Source of the DNA: Protaetiibacter intestinalis
GTDB lineage: Bacteria; Actinomycetota; Actinomycetes; Actinomycetales; Microbacteriaceae
Assembly: GCF_003627075.1 (NCBI RefSeq)
Contig: NZ_CP032630.1
Span: 372,001 to 436,000 of the forward strand
Direction of reading: 5' to 3'
Length of the DNA stretch: 64,000 bases
The notes under the pieces: model-generated
Told to the model about the DNA's origin: nothing
The model's database searches: none
What the model saw: the letters and a program-made list of their open reading frames with translations, nothing else
Translations under genes and position numbers: made by a program
In this document: piece after piece, positions 17,836 to 28,440 of the stretch
Position numbering within the stretch: position 1 is the stretch's first letter
Layout of the letters: every line of letters starts with the position of its first letter

Positions 17836-18314
17836 CCGAGCGCCCCCAACAGGAACGGCCACGGCAGCAGCAGCGCGACCCCGAGCAGCAGGGCGACGAA
17901 GCGCTTCGCGCCGCGGTGCGCGGTGCCGGGCGGGGTGAGGGTGAGGGCCGCGCCGAACCACAGCACGGCCGCGATCATCGCGAGGAACTCGCCGAACTGC
18001 CACATCACCTCGCCCGCGAGGTCGAGGCCCGGGTAGCCGAGCAGTTGCACGGAGAGGATCCAGCCGACCGCGAGCGCGAGGTAGAGGCCACCGAAGACGC
18101 CCGTCGCGACGAGCAGCGCGAGCTCGCGCGGCGTGCGGCGGTCGGCGGATGCGGCGGCCGCGGTGCCCGCGGCGGATGCGGCATCCGTCCCGTCGGCATC
18201 CGCGACCGGCTCGCCGCGCAGCCGGGGGGCCGCCTGGCCGCGCGCCTCGTCGCCCGCCCAGTGCAGCGCGGCGTCGTCGTCCGGCTCCTCGGGCTCGGGC
18301 GCGCGAGTGCTCAC
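17832..18314 (-). CDS. Integral membrane protein with disordered N-terminus, unknown function
   Basis: 160 residues. The first 65 or so are acidic and Ala/Asp/Pro-rich, probably unstructured and cytoplasmic. Four hydrophobic segments follow. No named family recognised. The GTG at 18314 is preferred over the ATG at 18332 because GAGAGGA lies 7 bases before it. It is translationally coupled to the downstream membrane protein and separated by about 70 bases from mtlD, which ends on the same strand. Confidence 0.68.
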   Translation of the reverse strand: MSTRAPEPEEPDDDAALHWAGDEARGQAAPRLRGEPVADADGTDAASAAGTAAAASADRRTPRELALLVATGVFGGLYLALAVGWILSVQLLGYPGLDLAGEVMWQFGEFLAMIAAVLWFGAALTLTPPGTAHRGAKRFVALLLGVALLLPWPFLLGALG

Positions 18315-18387
18315 GACACCATCCTCTCCCATCCGAGGCGTCGATTCCCGTCGCCCCCGTCGCCCCTCCGCGACAGGACGCGCCGCC

Positions 18388-19521
18388 TCAGGCCTCGAGG
18401 CGCAGCCGGAACACCTCGGTGAGCGGCGCATACAGCGGATGCGCGGGCTCGATCCCGCACAGCTCCGTCGCGAGCGCGCCCGGGTCGGCTCCCGGCACGA
18501 GCTTCGCCTGCAACTCCACGGCCTCCGGGTCGTCCGCGGTGTCGAAGCGCAGGGCGGCGCCGACCGCGGTGAGCAGGTTCCACGCATCCTGCCCGCGCTC
18601 GGCGAGCTGGGCGGCCGGGTCGACGAAGCGCTCGTGCCGGCCGAGCTTGCGCAGCGGTGCCCGGCCGACGCGCACGCAGCTGTCGGGCAGCTCGGGGTTG
18701 GTGATGCGCACGAGCGTCGTCTCGACGTAGGCCTGCTGCTCCTCGGGGGTGAAGCCGTGCTTCTCGACGAGCAGCCCCGAGGTCTCGGCGAGCACCGCGC
18801 GCACCTCGGCCATCACCTCCGGCACCGCGAGCGCCTCGGCGATCGTCTCGATGCCGCGCCGGTAGCCGAGGTAGGCGGTGGATGCGTGGCCCGTGTTGAC
18901 CGTGAAGAGCTTGCGCTCGATGTACGGCTCGAGGTCGTCGACCCAGTGCACGCCCGCGAGCGCGGGCTCGTCGCCGTGGAACGGGGTGCGGTCGACCGCC
19001 CACTCCCAGAAGGCCTCGAGGGTCACGTCGAGCCCCCCGCGCTGCTCCGGCACGATGCGGTCGATCGCGCAGTTCGCCCAGACGGCGCGCTCCATGGCGC
19101 CGCCGAGCTCCGCGACCGCGGCGGCCAGGATGTCGGTGCCGCCGATCGCGTTCTCGCACGCGATCACGACGAGCGGCTTCGCATCCGCCGGCCGCTGGGC
19201 GAGCCCGGCGACGATGAGCGGGGCGACGAACTGCAGGATGCGGGCACCGACCGCCGTGGTGACGATGTCGGCCCGCGCGATCTCGGCGACCACGGCATCC
19301 GGCACGTCGCGCGAGTTGAGGGCTCGGTAGCCGTCGATGACGAGCTCCCGGCCGCCCGCACCCACCTCGTGCACGTGGTAGCTCGGCTGCTGCTGCAGGG
19401 CCTGGATGAGCTCCTCGCTGACATCCGCGAAGACGACCTCGTAGCCGCTCTCCCGCAGGAAGGGCGCCACGAATCCGCGCCCGATGTTGCCCGCCCCGAA
19501 ATGCACCGCCGTCGCTGTCAC
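18388..19521 (-). CDS. mtlD: Mannitol-1-phosphate 5-dehydrogenase
   Basis: 377-residue polyol-specific long-chain dehydrogenase. Visible are the N-terminal NAD motif FGAGNIGRGF, the second-domain active-site block ERKLFTVNTGHASTAYLG (catalytic Lys with Asn and His), and an ACENAIGGTD segment typical of MtlD. It interconverts mannitol 1-phosphate and fructose 6-phosphate with NAD. The GTG at 19521 begins directly with the nucleotide-binding strand. No mannitol PTS genes are nearby, so the gene is an orphan inserted within the amino acid synthesis region. Confidence 0.92.
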   Translation of the reverse strand: MTATAVHFGAGNIGRGFVAPFLRESGYEVVFADVSEELIQALQQQPSYHVHEVGAGGRELVIDGYRALNSRDVPDAVVAEIARADIVTTAVGARILQFVAPLIVAGLAQRPADAKPLVVIACENAIGGTDILAAAVAELGGAMERAVWANCAIDRIVPEQRGGLDVTLEAFWEWAVDRTPFHGDEPALAGVHWVDDLEPYIERKLFTVNTGHASTAYLGYRRGIETIAEALAVPEVMAEVRAVLAETSGLLVEKHGFTPEEQQAYVETTLVRITNPELPDSCVRVGRAPLRKLGRHERFVDPAAQLAERGQDAWNLLTAVGAALRFDTADDPEAVELQAKLVPGADPGALATELCGIEPAHPLYAPLTEVFRLRLEA

Positions 19522-19634
19522 GTGTTCATTCAACCCGTCCGCCGCGCCCCCGGCCAGCCCCCGCCCTTCCGCACCCCCGGAACTCCCGGAACTCCCTGCG
19601 GCGGGAGCAACCGCACGCGCGGGCGCAGACGCCA

Positions 19635-19668
19635 GCGCGGGGCGGGAGCAATCGCTCCCGCCCCGCGC
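19635..19668 (-). terminator. ilvC terminator hairpin
   Basis: A perfect 15-bp GC-rich stem (19635-19649 with 19654-19668) and 4-base loop lie 21 bases past the ilvC stop on the minus strand. There is no T-tract. The approximately 100 bases between this hairpin and the mtlD start show repeated ggcgggagca motifs but no gene. Confidence 0.6.
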
Positions 19669-19688
19669 CTGGATCTCCGTCCGATGGA

Positions 19689-20774
<1,086 letters not shown>

Positions 20775-21284
20775 CTAGCTCTTGTAGACGCGTTCGGTGA
20801 TGCTCTTGCCGCCGCGGCCGATCGCGAGCAGGCCCGACTGGGCGATCTCGCGGATGCCGTACGGCTCGAGCACGCGCAGCAGCGCCTGCACCTTCCCGGA
20901 GTCGCCCGTCACCTCGATGACGAGCGCATCCGGCGAGACGTCGACGACGCGCGCCCGGAACAGGTTGACGGCCTCCAGGATCTGGCTGCGGGTGGTGTTG
21001 TCGACGCGCACCTTGATGAGCAGGTGCTCGCGGTGCACCGACTGGGTCGGGTCGAGCTCGACGATCTTGATGACGTTGACGAGCTTGTTCAGCTGCTTCG
21101 TCACCTGCTCGAGCGGCAGGCCCTCCACGTCGACGACGACGGTGATGCGGCTGAGCCCGTCGATCTCGGTGGGACCCACCGCGAGCGAGTTGATGTTGAA
21201 GCCGCGCCGGGCGAACAGCCCGGCCACGCGGGTCAGCAGACCCGGCTTGTCCTCCACGAGGAGGGAGAGCACGTGATGCGTCAT
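20775..21284 (-). CDS. ilvN: Acetolactate synthase small (regulatory) subunit
   Basis: 169-residue regulatory subunit with an N-terminal ACT domain (VLSLLVEDKPGLLTRVAGLFARRG, shown by its first residues VLSLLVEDKPG) and the ALS_ss_C domain with VDVSPDALVIEVTGD. It binds valine for feedback control and stimulates the IlvB catalytic subunit. The ATG at 21284 begins 4 bases after the ilvB stop, a normal ilvBN operon arrangement. A longer open frame upstream lies within ilvB and has no family match. Confidence 0.96.
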   Translation of the reverse strand: MTHHVLSLLVEDKPGLLTRVAGLFARRGFNINSLAVGPTEIDGLSRITVVVDVEGLPLEQVTKQLNKLVNVIKIVELDPTQSVHREHLLIKVRVDNTTRSQILEAVNLFRARVVDVSPDALVIEVTGDSGKVQALLRVLEPYGIREIAQSGLLAIGRGGKSITERVYKS

Positions 21285-21288
21285 GGCC

Positions 21289-23103
21289 TTACTCCTCTTC
21301 CCACGCCGGGGCGTGATCCCGCGCGTACTGTACCTGCGAGTTGCCGACGCCCTGCGGCACCATCGGCCACACCATGGCATCCCGGCTCACCACGAAGTCG
21401 ATGACGACGGGGCGATCGTTGGTCTCGATCGCGAGCTTGATGGCCGCGTCGATCTCCGACTTCTTCGTCACGCGGATGCCGAGGGCGCCATACGCCTCGG
21501 CGAGCTTCACGAAGTCGGGCACCATCCGGGTGGTGTTCTCGCCGTCGAGGGCCCCCGTGTTGAGGTCGGTGAAGGAGTGGCGGCCGTCGTAGAAGAGGGT
21601 CTGCCACTGGCGCACCATGCCGAGCGAGGAGTTGTTGATGATCGCGACCTTGATCGGGATGTCGTTGATCGTGCAGGTGGCGAGCTCCTGGTTGGTCATC
21701 TGGAAGCAGCCGTCGCCGTCGATCGCCCACACGAGACGCTCCGGCTCGGCCACCTTCGCGCCCATCGCGGCGGGCACCGAGTAGCCCATCGTGCCGGCGC
21801 CGCCCGAGTTGAGCCAGGCGTGCGGACGCTCGTAGCCGATGAACTGGGCAGCCCACATCTGGTGCTGGCCCACGCCCGCGGCGTAGACCGCCTCGGGTCC
21901 GGAGAGCTCGCCGATGCGCTGGATGACGTACTGCGGGGAGAGCAGGCCGTCCTCCGGCTCGGTGTAGCCGAGCGGGTAGTTGGCTCGCAGCTGCTCGAGG
22001 CGCGTCCACCAGTCGGCGATGTCGGGCACCGTGCGCTGCTGCGTGAACGCGTCGATGAGGTCGACGATGACCTCGCGGGCGTCGCCCACGATCGGCACGT
22101 CGGCGTGGCGGATCTTGCCGATCTCGGCCGGGTCGATGTCGACGTGCACGACCTTCGCCTCCGGGGCGAAGTCGCTCACCTTGCCGGTCACCCGGTCGTC
22201 GAAGCGCGCGCCGAGCGACACGATGAGGTCGGACTCCTGCAGCGCGAGCACCGCGGGCACCGAGCCGTGCATGCCGGGCATGCCGAGGTGCTGACGGTGC
22301 GAGTCGGGGAACGCGCCGCGCGCCATGAGGGTCGTCACGACGGGGGCGCCGGTGAGCTCGGCGAGCTGCCGCAGCTCCTTGGAGGCCTCGGCCCGGATGA
22401 CGCCGCCGCCCACGTAGAGCACGGGGCGCTGCGCGTTCCCGAGCAGCTCGGCGGCCGAGAGGATCTGCTTGCCGTGCGCCTTCGTGACCGGGCGGTAGCC
22501 GGGCAGCTCGACCTTGGGCGGCCACACGAACGGCGCCGACTTCTGCTGGGCGTCCTTCGTGATGTCCACCAGCACCGGGCCGGGGCGGCCCGTGGTGGCG
22601 ATGTGGTACGCCGCCGCGAGGGTCGCGGGCACCTGCGCCGGGTCGGTCACGAGGAAGCTGTGCTTGGTGATCGGCATCGTGATGCCGGTGATGTCGATCT
22701 CCTGGAACGCATCCGTTCCCATCGAGGTCGAGAACACCTGACCGGTGATCGCGAGCAGCGGCACCGAGTCCATGTAGGCGTCGGCGATCGCGGTGACGAG
22801 GTTGGTGGCGCCGGGGCCGGAGGTGGCGATGCACACGCCGATCCGGCCGGAGGCGGCGGCGTAGCCCTCGGCCGCGTGGCCGGCGCCCTGCTCGTGGCGC
22901 ACGAGGATGTGGCGGATGGCGGTGGAGGCCATGAGCTCGTCGTAGAAGGGCATGATCGCCCCGCCGGGGAGTCCGAAGACGTCGGTGATGCCGAGCTTCT
23001 CGAGGCTCGCGAGCACGGCACCGGAGCCGGTCAGGATGGGCGTCGCGTCGCGCTTGGCGGGCGCGGGCGCGGGGGATGGCACGGTTGCGTCGGGCGCAGT
23101 CAT
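21289..23103 (-). CDS. ilvB: Acetolactate synthase large (catalytic) subunit
   Basis: 604-residue thiamine-diphosphate enzyme that condenses pyruvate to acetolactate or with 2-oxobutyrate to acetohydroxybutyrate. Catalytic Glu71 lies in [15 protein letters not shown]. The ThDP/Mg motif spans [13 protein letters not shown] to IINNSSLGM, and [11 protein letters not shown] is present. The N-terminal 20 residues are a low-complexity Ala/Pro extension common in actinobacteria. It leads the ilvB-ilvN-ilvC cluster and is preceded by a 215-base leader that may hold an attenuator. Confidence 0.97.
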   Translation of the reverse strand: MTAPDATVPSPAPAPAKRDATPILTGSGAVLASLEKLGITDVFGLPGGAIMPFYDELMASTAIRHILVRHEQGAGHAAEGYAAASGRIGVCIATSGPGATNLVTAIADAYMDSVPLLAITGQVFSTSMGTDAFQEIDITGITMPITKHSFLVTDPAQVPATLAAAYHIATTGRPGPVLVDITKDAQQKSAPFVWPPKVELPGYRPVTKAHGKQILSAAELLGNAQRPVLYVGGGVIRAEASKELRQLAELTGAPVVTTLMARGAFPDSHRQHLGMPGMHGSVPAVLALQESDLIVSLGARFDDRVTGKVSDFAPEAKVVHVDIDPAEIGKIRHADVPIVGDAREVIVDLIDAFTQQRTVPDIADWWTRLEQLRANYPLGYTEPEDGLLSPQYVIQRIGELSGPEAVYAAGVGQHQMWAAQFIGYERPHAWLNSGGAGTMGYSVPAAMGAKVAEPERLVWAIDGDGCFQMTNQELATCTINDIPIKVAIINNSSLGMVRQWQTLFYDGRHSFTDLNTGALDGENTTRMVPDFVKLAEAYGALGIRVTKKSEIDAAIKLAIETNDRPVVIDFVVSRDAMVWPMVPQGVGNSQVQYARDHAPAWEEE

Positions 23104-23318
23104 GAAAGGTTCCTCAGAGGTGGGAGTCGGTGGGAATCAAGGGGATGCGCGCGAATGACGTCATCGACCTGATCAGAATGCCGTCGGCCGCTCGTAGTGC
23201 GGTCGACGCCCACGCCAGGACTGGTTGTGCCACCCGGGTGTCTATCGTCCGGCCATGTTACCTGATGTCGGATGCCGCGCTCTCCGCGTATCCGGTGAAA
23301 CTCGCCTAGGCGACCGGA
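23104..23318 (-). promoter_or_regulatory. ilvB leader region with possible leader peptide and hairpin
   Basis: The 215 bases between ilvD and ilvB have no conserved gene. On the minus strand an open frame from the GTG at 23233 to the TGA at 23114 could encode 39 residues and includes Ile-Leu-Ile and IPLIP runs. A 9-bp stem with one mismatch (GTCG-A-CCGC against GCGG-C-CGAC) lies inside it near 23181-23205. Leader peptides rich in Ile/Leu/Val control ilvB operons in many bacteria by attenuation. Whether this one does so is speculative because the ribosome site is poor and no second hairpin with a T-run is obvious. Confidence 0.3.
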
Positions 23319-25040
23319 TCAACCGGTGACGGCGCCCTCGGCGGCCGAGCGCACGAGCTTCGAGTACTTGGCGAGCACGCCGCGCGTGTAGCGCGGAGGC
23401 AGCGGCTCCCAACCCTCGTGGCGGGCGGCGAGCTCGGCGTCGTCGACGAGCAGCTCGATCGAGCGGCTCGCGATGTCGACGCGGATGCGGTCGCCGTCGC
23501 GCACGAACGCGATGGGTCCGGCATCCACGGCTTCGGGGGCGATGTGGCCGATGCAGAGTCCGGTCGTGCCGCCCGAGAAGCGACCGTCGGTGAGCAGCAG
23601 CACGTCCTTGCCGAGCCCGGCACCCTTGATCGCGGCGGTGATGGCGAGCATCTCGCGCATGCCGGGGCCGCCCTTCGGGCCCTCGTAGCGGATGACGACG
23701 ACGTCGCCGTGCTGGATCTCGCCGTCGGTGAGGGCGTCGAGGGCGGCGCGCTCCCGCTCGAAGACGCGCGCGGGGCCCTCGAAGGTGGCGGCGTCGAAGC
23801 CGGCCGTCTTGACGACGGCGCCCTCGGGGGCGAGCGAGCCGTGCAGGATCGTGAGGCCGCCGGTCGCGTGGATGGGGTTGTCGAGGGTGCGCAGCACGTC
23901 GCCGTCGAGCGGCGGGATGGGCCCGATGTCGGCGAGGTTCTCGGCGAGCGTCTTGCCGGTCACGGTGAGCGCGTCGCCGTGCATGAGCCCCGCATCCAGC
24001 AGCGCCTTCATGAGCACGGGCAGGCCGCCGCGGCGGTCGACGTCGTTCATGACGTAGCGGCCGAAGGGCTTCAGGTCGCCGATGTGCGGCACCTTCGAGC
24101 CGATGCGGTTGAAGTCGTCGAGGGTCAGCTCCACCTCGGCCTCGTGCGCGATGGCGAGCAGGTGCAGCACGATGTTGGTCGAGCCGCCGAGCGCCATGCC
24201 GACGGCGATGGCGTTCTCGAAGGCCTTCTTGGTGAGGATCTGCCGTGCCGTGATGCCCTTCTCGAGCAGCTTCACGACGGCCTCGCCCGAGCGGTGCGCG
24301 TAGTAGTCGCGGCGGCGGTCGTAGCTGGGCGGGGATGCCGAGCCGGGAATGGAGAGGCCGAGCGCCTCCGCGACCGAGGCCATGGTGTTGGCGGTGTACA
24401 TGCCGCCGCAGGCACCCTCGCCGGGCGCGAAGGCGCACTCGATGGCGTGCGCGTCGGCCTCCGACATGATCCCGGCCTTGACGCCGCCGACCGCCTCGAA
24501 GGAGTCGATGATCGTGATGTCCTTCTCGGTGCCGTCCGAGAGGCGCACCCAGCCGGGCGCGATCGAGCCGGCGTAGAGGAAGACGGATGCGAGGTCGAGC
24601 CGCGCGGCGGCCATCAGCATGCCGGGGATCGACTTGTCGCATCCGGCCAGCAGCACCGAGCCGTCGAGGCGCTCGGCCTGCATGACGGTCTCGACCGAGT
24701 CGGCGATGACCTCACGGCTGACGAGCGAGAAGTGCATGCCCTCGTGGCCCATCGAGATGCCGTCGGACACGGAGACGGTGCCGAACTGCAGCGGGTAGCC
24801 GCCGCCCGCGTGCACGCCCTCCTTGGCGGCCTGCGCGAGGCGCGCGAGGCTCAGGTTGCACGGGGTGATCTCGTTCCACGAGCTCGCGATGCCGATCTGC
24901 GACTTGTTCCAGTCCGCGTCGCCCATGCCGACCGCGCGCAGCATCCCGCGCGAGGTGGTGGCCTCGATACCGTCGGTGACGGTGCGCGAGCGGGGCTTGT
25001 GGTCGGGTACGGGCGTGCCCGCGGCGTTGCTGTCCGGCAT
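23319..25040 (-). CDS. ilvD: Dihydroxy-acid dehydratase
   Basis: 573-residue iron-sulfur dehydratase of valine/isoleucine synthesis. Cluster ligands appear as the cysteines in [22 protein letters not shown] and [14 protein letters not shown] PxGGTSxN-like [12 protein letters not shown] and the [15 protein letters not shown] active-site block are also present. The length fits the shorter [2Fe-2S] actinobacterial form. The ATG at 25040 has TACCCT 7 bases upstream, indicating leaderless expression. It is separated from ilvB by the leader region and is probably transcribed independently. Confidence 0.97.
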   Translation of the reverse strand: MPDSNAAGTPVPDHKPRSRTVTDGIEATTSRGMLRAVGMGDADWNKSQIGIASSWNEITPCNLSLARLAQAAKEGVHAGGGYPLQFGTVSVSDGISMGHEGMHFSLVSREVIADSVETVMQAERLDGSVLLAGCDKSIPGMLMAAARLDLASVFLYAGSIAPGWVRLSDGTEKDITIIDSFEAVGGVKAGIMSEADAHAIECAFAPGEGACGGMYTANTMASVAEALGLSIPGSASPPSYDRRRDYYAHRSGEAVVKLLEKGITARQILTKKAFENAIAVGMALGGSTNIVLHLLAIAHEAEVELTLDDFNRIGSKVPHIGDLKPFGRYVMNDVDRRGGLPVLMKALLDAGLMHGDALTVTGKTLAENLADIGPIPPLDGDVLRTLDNPIHATGGLTILHGSLAPEGAVVKTAGFDAATFEGPARVFERERAALDALTDGEIQHGDVVVIRYEGPKGGPGMREMLAITAAIKGAGLGKDVLLLTDGRFSGGTTGLCIGHIAPEAVDAGPIAFVRDGDRIRVDIASRSIELLVDDAELAARHEGWEPLPPRYTRGVLAKYSKLVRSAAEGAVTG

Positions 25041-25097
25041 GGCATCGAGGGTACTCCGCGGTGCATACCCGCGCTGACCACCCGACCCTCCGCGAGA

Positions 25098-25147
25098 GTA
25101 CGTACTTTTGGGCGATTCAGACGGCGTGTCGGCCCAAAAGTGCGTAC
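25098..25147. repeat. Palindrome downstream of otsB
   Basis: 16-base arms (25098-25113 and 25132-25147, one mismatch) flank an 18-base loop. It begins 11 bases past the otsB stop on the minus strand and lies upstream of ilvD. It could end the otsAB transcript. The arm motif gtacttttgggc is partly repeated once more just outside (cgtactttcgggg). Confidence 0.6.
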
Positions 25148-25157
25148 TTTCGGGGAC

Positions 25158-25949
25158 TCACTGCTCGTGGACGTCGCCGGCGCGGAAGGTGGCGAGGGCG
25201 GAGAGCACGTGGGCGACCTCGGCGGGGCCCGCGACGCGGAAGGGGGCGAGGGTGGGGCCCGGTCCGGACTTCACGCCCAGGTCGTCGGGGCCGAGGGCGT
25301 CGAAGGCGTCCTCGTCGGTGACGTCGTCGCCCGCGTAGAACACCGCATCCGCCGCCGTGTAGCGCCGCAGATGCTCGACCGCCTCGCCCTTCGTCGTCGA
25401 GCGCACCGCGAACTCGAGCACGTTCTTGCCCTCGCGGATGGTGAGGTCGTCGAGCTCGGCCTGCGTCTCGCGCAGCGCCACGAGGTGCGCGAGACGCGAG
25501 TCCTCCTCCGTCGCGAGGCGGGTGTGCAGCGCGAAGCCCGCCGGCTTCGCCTCGAGCCACACGTCGTCGATCGAGTCGGCCACCTGGCTCAGCACCTCGT
25601 GCAGCACGTCGACCCGCTCGAGCTCGGCCGTGTCGAGGTTCACCCGCGCGGTCGGGTCGTCGAGGCGGATCTCGATGCCGTGCGAGCCGACGAGCAGCGT
25701 CTCGTCGGGCAGCTGCGCGACGTGGATGAGGGAGCGCAGCGCCCGACCCGACACGAGGGCGACGCGCGTGCGCGGCAGCGCGAGCAGCCGCAGCACGGCA
25801 TCCCGCGCCTCCGGCAGCGCCCGCGCCTGCTCGGGCGAGTCGACCTCGGGCGCGAGGGTGCCGTCGAAGTCGAGCGCGACGAGCAGCCGACGCACCCGGG
25901 CGAGTTCGCGGAGCGCCCCGACGAGCAGCTCCGGCAGCCGACCGGTCAC
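25158..25949 (-). CDS. otsB: Trehalose-6-phosphate phosphatase
   Basis: 263-residue HAD-superfamily phosphatase with the nucleophile motif LVALDFDGTLAP near residue 25, VSGR motif II and the GDDVTDEDAF motif near the C-terminus. It converts trehalose 6-phosphate to trehalose. The GTG at 25949 overlaps the otsA stop in a GTGA, coupling the two steps of the pathway. Substrate assignment rests on the otsA partner and the family match. Confidence 0.94.
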   Translation of the reverse strand: MTGRLPELLVGALRELARVRRLLVALDFDGTLAPEVDSPEQARALPEARDAVLRLLALPRTRVALVSGRALRSLIHVAQLPDETLLVGSHGIEIRLDDPTARVNLDTAELERVDVLHEVLSQVADSIDDVWLEAKPAGFALHTRLATEEDSRLAHLVALRETQAELDDLTIREGKNVLEFAVRSTTKGEAVEHLRRYTAADAVFYAGDDVTDEDAFDALGPDDLGVKSGPGPTLAPFRVAGPAEVAHVLSALATFRAGDVHEQ

Positions 25950-27430
25950 CGCTTCGTGGTCCGCTCGAGCGTCCACTCCACCTCGTCGGGCAGGACGCTG
26001 CCGGCCCAGCCGCCCGGGCCGCGGGTGTTCCGCAGCGTCGCGAGGAAGCTGTCGGACCAGTGGGTCACGTCGTTCTCGGCCACCCGCCTGCGCAGCGACC
26101 GCATCCGCTTGCGCCGCTCCTGGCGCGGCATCTCGATGGCGCGCAGGATCGCATCCTTCACGCCGTCGATGTCGTGCGGGTTCACGAGCAGGGCGGCGCG
26201 CAGCTCGTCGGATGCGCCGGTGAACTCGGAGAGGATGAGCACGCCGTCCTCGTCGGAGCGGGCGGCCACGTACTCCTTCGCGACCAGGTTCATGCCGTCG
26301 CGCAGGGCCGTGACGAGCATGACGTCGGCGGCGAGGTAGAGCGCCGCCATCTCCTCGCGCGGGAAGCCGTGGTGCAGGTAGCTGATCGCCTGGTGGCTGA
26401 TGGTGCCGTAGTCGCCGTTGATGCGCCCCACGGTCAGCTCGATCTCGTCGCGCAGCTGCCGGTAGCTCTCGACGCGTTCGCGCGAGGGCGTCGCCACCTG
26501 CACGAGCGTGACGTCCTCCACCTTGAGCCGCCCCTCGGCGAGCAGCTCGCCGAAGGCCTTCAGCCGGTGGCCGATGCCCTTCGTGTAGTCGAGCCGGTCG
26601 ACGCCGAGCATGATCGTCTCCGGGTCGCCCAGGTCGGCGCGGATCTGCCGGGCACGCGCCTGCACCTCGGGGCTCTCGGCGAGCTCCTGGAAGCCGGCCA
26701 CGTCGATCGAGATGGGGAACGCCTTCGCGATGACCCGTCGCGCGGGCACGGCGTCGGTGCCGGGCACCTCGATGTAGGGCGTCTTCGTCGTGTAGCCGCG
26801 CAGCCGCCGCACGGCGCGCGAGAAGTTGCCGGCATCCGCGACCCGCTGGAAGCCGACCACGTCGGCGCCGAGCAGCCCGTCGATGATCTGCCCGCGCCAC
26901 GGCAGCTGCGAGAAGATGCCGTACGCCGGGAACGGGATGTGGTTGAAGAACCCGATGAGCAGGTCGGGTCGCCGCTCGCGCAGCATCGCGGGCACCAGTT
27001 GCAGTTGGTAGTCCTGCACCCACACGGTGGCGCCCGGCGCGCTGACGCGGGCGGTCGCGTCGGCGAAGCGGCGGTTGACCTGCACGTAGCGCTCCCACCA
27101 GACGCGGTGGTAGCCGGGCTGCGCGATGACGTCGTGATAGAGGGGCCAGAGGGTGTCGTTGCTGAAACCCTCGTAGTACTCCTCGAGGTCGGCCTCGCTC
27201 AGCGGCACCGGGACGATGCGGATGCCGGCGTTGTCGAAGGGCTCGAGCTCGAGGTCCGCCTGGCCCGCCCAGCCGACCCACGCGCCGTCGGCGGCGCGCA
27301 TGACGGGTTCGAGCGCCGTGACGAGACCCCCCGGCGACTGCTTCCAGCTCGCGTTGCCGGCCTCATCGACCACACGGTCGACCGGGAGGCGATTGGACAC
27401 GACGACGAAGCTGTAGCTCTCGTCGGCCAT
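25946..27430 (-). CDS. otsA: Trehalose-6-phosphate synthase
   Basis: 494-residue GT20 glycosyltransferase that joins UDP- or ADP/GDP-glucose to glucose 6-phosphate. Family marks are VVVSNRLPVDR at the N-terminus, WVQDYQLQLVPAMLR, FFNHIPFPAYGIF, LGVDRLDYTKGI and TALRDGMNLVAKEYVAAR. The ATG at 27430 has TACCGT exactly 6 bases upstream, again a leaderless pattern. It is the first gene of the otsA-otsB pair and diverges from the isomerase gene at 27538. Confidence 0.95.
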   Translation of the reverse strand: MADESYSFVVVSNRLPVDRVVDEAGNASWKQSPGGLVTALEPVMRAADGAWVGWAGQADLELEPFDNAGIRIVPVPLSEADLEEYYEGFSNDTLWPLYHDVIAQPGYHRVWWERYVQVNRRFADATARVSAPGATVWVQDYQLQLVPAMLRERRPDLLIGFFNHIPFPAYGIFSQLPWRGQIIDGLLGADVVGFQRVADAGNFSRAVRRLRGYTTKTPYIEVPGTDAVPARRVIAKAFPISIDVAGFQELAESPEVQARARQIRADLGDPETIMLGVDRLDYTKGIGHRLKAFGELLAEGRLKVEDVTLVQVATPSRERVESYRQLRDEIELTVGRINGDYGTISHQAISYLHHGFPREEMAALYLAADVMLVTALRDGMNLVAKEYVAARSDEDGVLILSEFTGASDELRAALLVNPHDIDGVKDAILRAIEMPRQERRKRMRSLRRRVAENDVTHWSDSFLATLRNTRGPGGWAGSVLPDEVEWTLERTTKR

Positions 27431-27537
27431 CCGTCCACGGTACACGGCGCGCGGCGAAGCCGGGCATGCCCTCGGTCGGGGGTTGGCGATTGCTGTGAAG
27501 TCACGCGCCCGACACATCCGCCGACTAGGTTGGCCGT

Positions 27538-28431
27538 GTGATCTCCGTCGGCATGAGCACCACGTGCGTGTATCCGTTCGCCGTGGAGCACGCCTTCCGG
27601 ATCGCGCGGCTGGCCGGGTTCGACTCCATGGAGATCATGGTCACCAACGACCCGATCACCCAGGACGCCGAGAAGCTGCGCGAGATCAGCGCGCGCTACG
27701 AGCTGCCGATCGTGACGATCCACGCGCCCGTGCTGCTGCTGACGACCTTCGTGTGGGGCCGCGATCCGCAGGTGAAGCTCGAGAAGTCGGGCGAGCTCGC
27801 GGCGGCGGTCGGCGCCGACTCGGTCGTCGTGCACCCGCCGTTCCGCTGGCAGTCGGGCTACGCGCAGAACTTCGAGCGCATCGTGCGCCAGACGGCGAAG
27901 AACTGGGATGTCGAGGTCGCCGTCGAGAACATGTTCCCCTGGACGGTGCGCGGCAAGAGCATGAAGGCGTACGCCCCCTCCCCCGACCCGCTCGACCTCG
28001 ACGTCGACCACATGACCCTCGACTTCTCGCACGCCTCGCTCTCGGGCCGCGACAGCCTCGAGATGGCGATGGCGATGGGGCCGAAGCTGCGCCACATCCA
28101 CCTGTGCGACGGGGCGACCTCGGCGGCCGACGGCGCGATCCTCGACGAGCACCTGCTGCCGGGCGAGGGCACCCAGCCGGTCGCCGAGACGCTGCAGTAC
28201 CTCGCCCAGACGGGCTGGGACGGCAACGTCGTCGCCGAGGTGAACGTGCGCCAGGAGAAGGACGAGGCCTACCGCCTCGAGAAGCTCGTGCAGACGGTGG
28301 CCTTCGCCCGCGAGCACCTCAGCCAGGAGCACGCGACCCGCGACCCGCTCGCGGCCGGCCGCGACGACCTCCCCCTCAAGATCCGCCAGGCCCGCCGCCA
28401 CGAGAAGAAGGCCGCGAAGCCCGCCCGCTGA
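27538..28431 (+). CDS. Sugar phosphate isomerase/epimerase (AP-endonuclease-2 fold)
   Basis: 297-residue TIM-barrel protein of the xylose-isomerase-like superfamily. Likely metal ligands are the acidic and His residues in IVTIHAPV, VVVHPPFRW, VAVENMFPW, MTLDFSHAS and HIHLCDG. The C-terminal 40 residues are basic and probably extended. Substrate unknown. The GTG at 27538 has TAGGTT 6 bases upstream, so a leaderless mRNA is likely. It stands alone between otsA and the convergent YhgE/Pip membrane protein gene. Confidence 0.85.
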   Translation: MISVGMSTTCVYPFAVEHAFRIARLAGFDSMEIMVTNDPITQDAEKLREISARYELPIVTIHAPVLLLTTFVWGRDPQVKLEKSGELAAAVGADSVVVHPPFRWQSGYAQNFERIVRQTAKNWDVEVAVENMFPWTVRGKSMKAYAPSPDPLDLDVDHMTLDFSHASLSGRDSLEMAMAMGPKLRHIHLCDGATSAADGAILDEHLLPGEGTQPVAETLQYLAQTGWDGNVVAEVNVRQEKDEAYRLEKLVQTVAFAREHLSQEHATRDPLAAGRDDLPLKIRQARRHEKKAAKPAR

Positions 28432-28440
28432 GCCGCGCCG

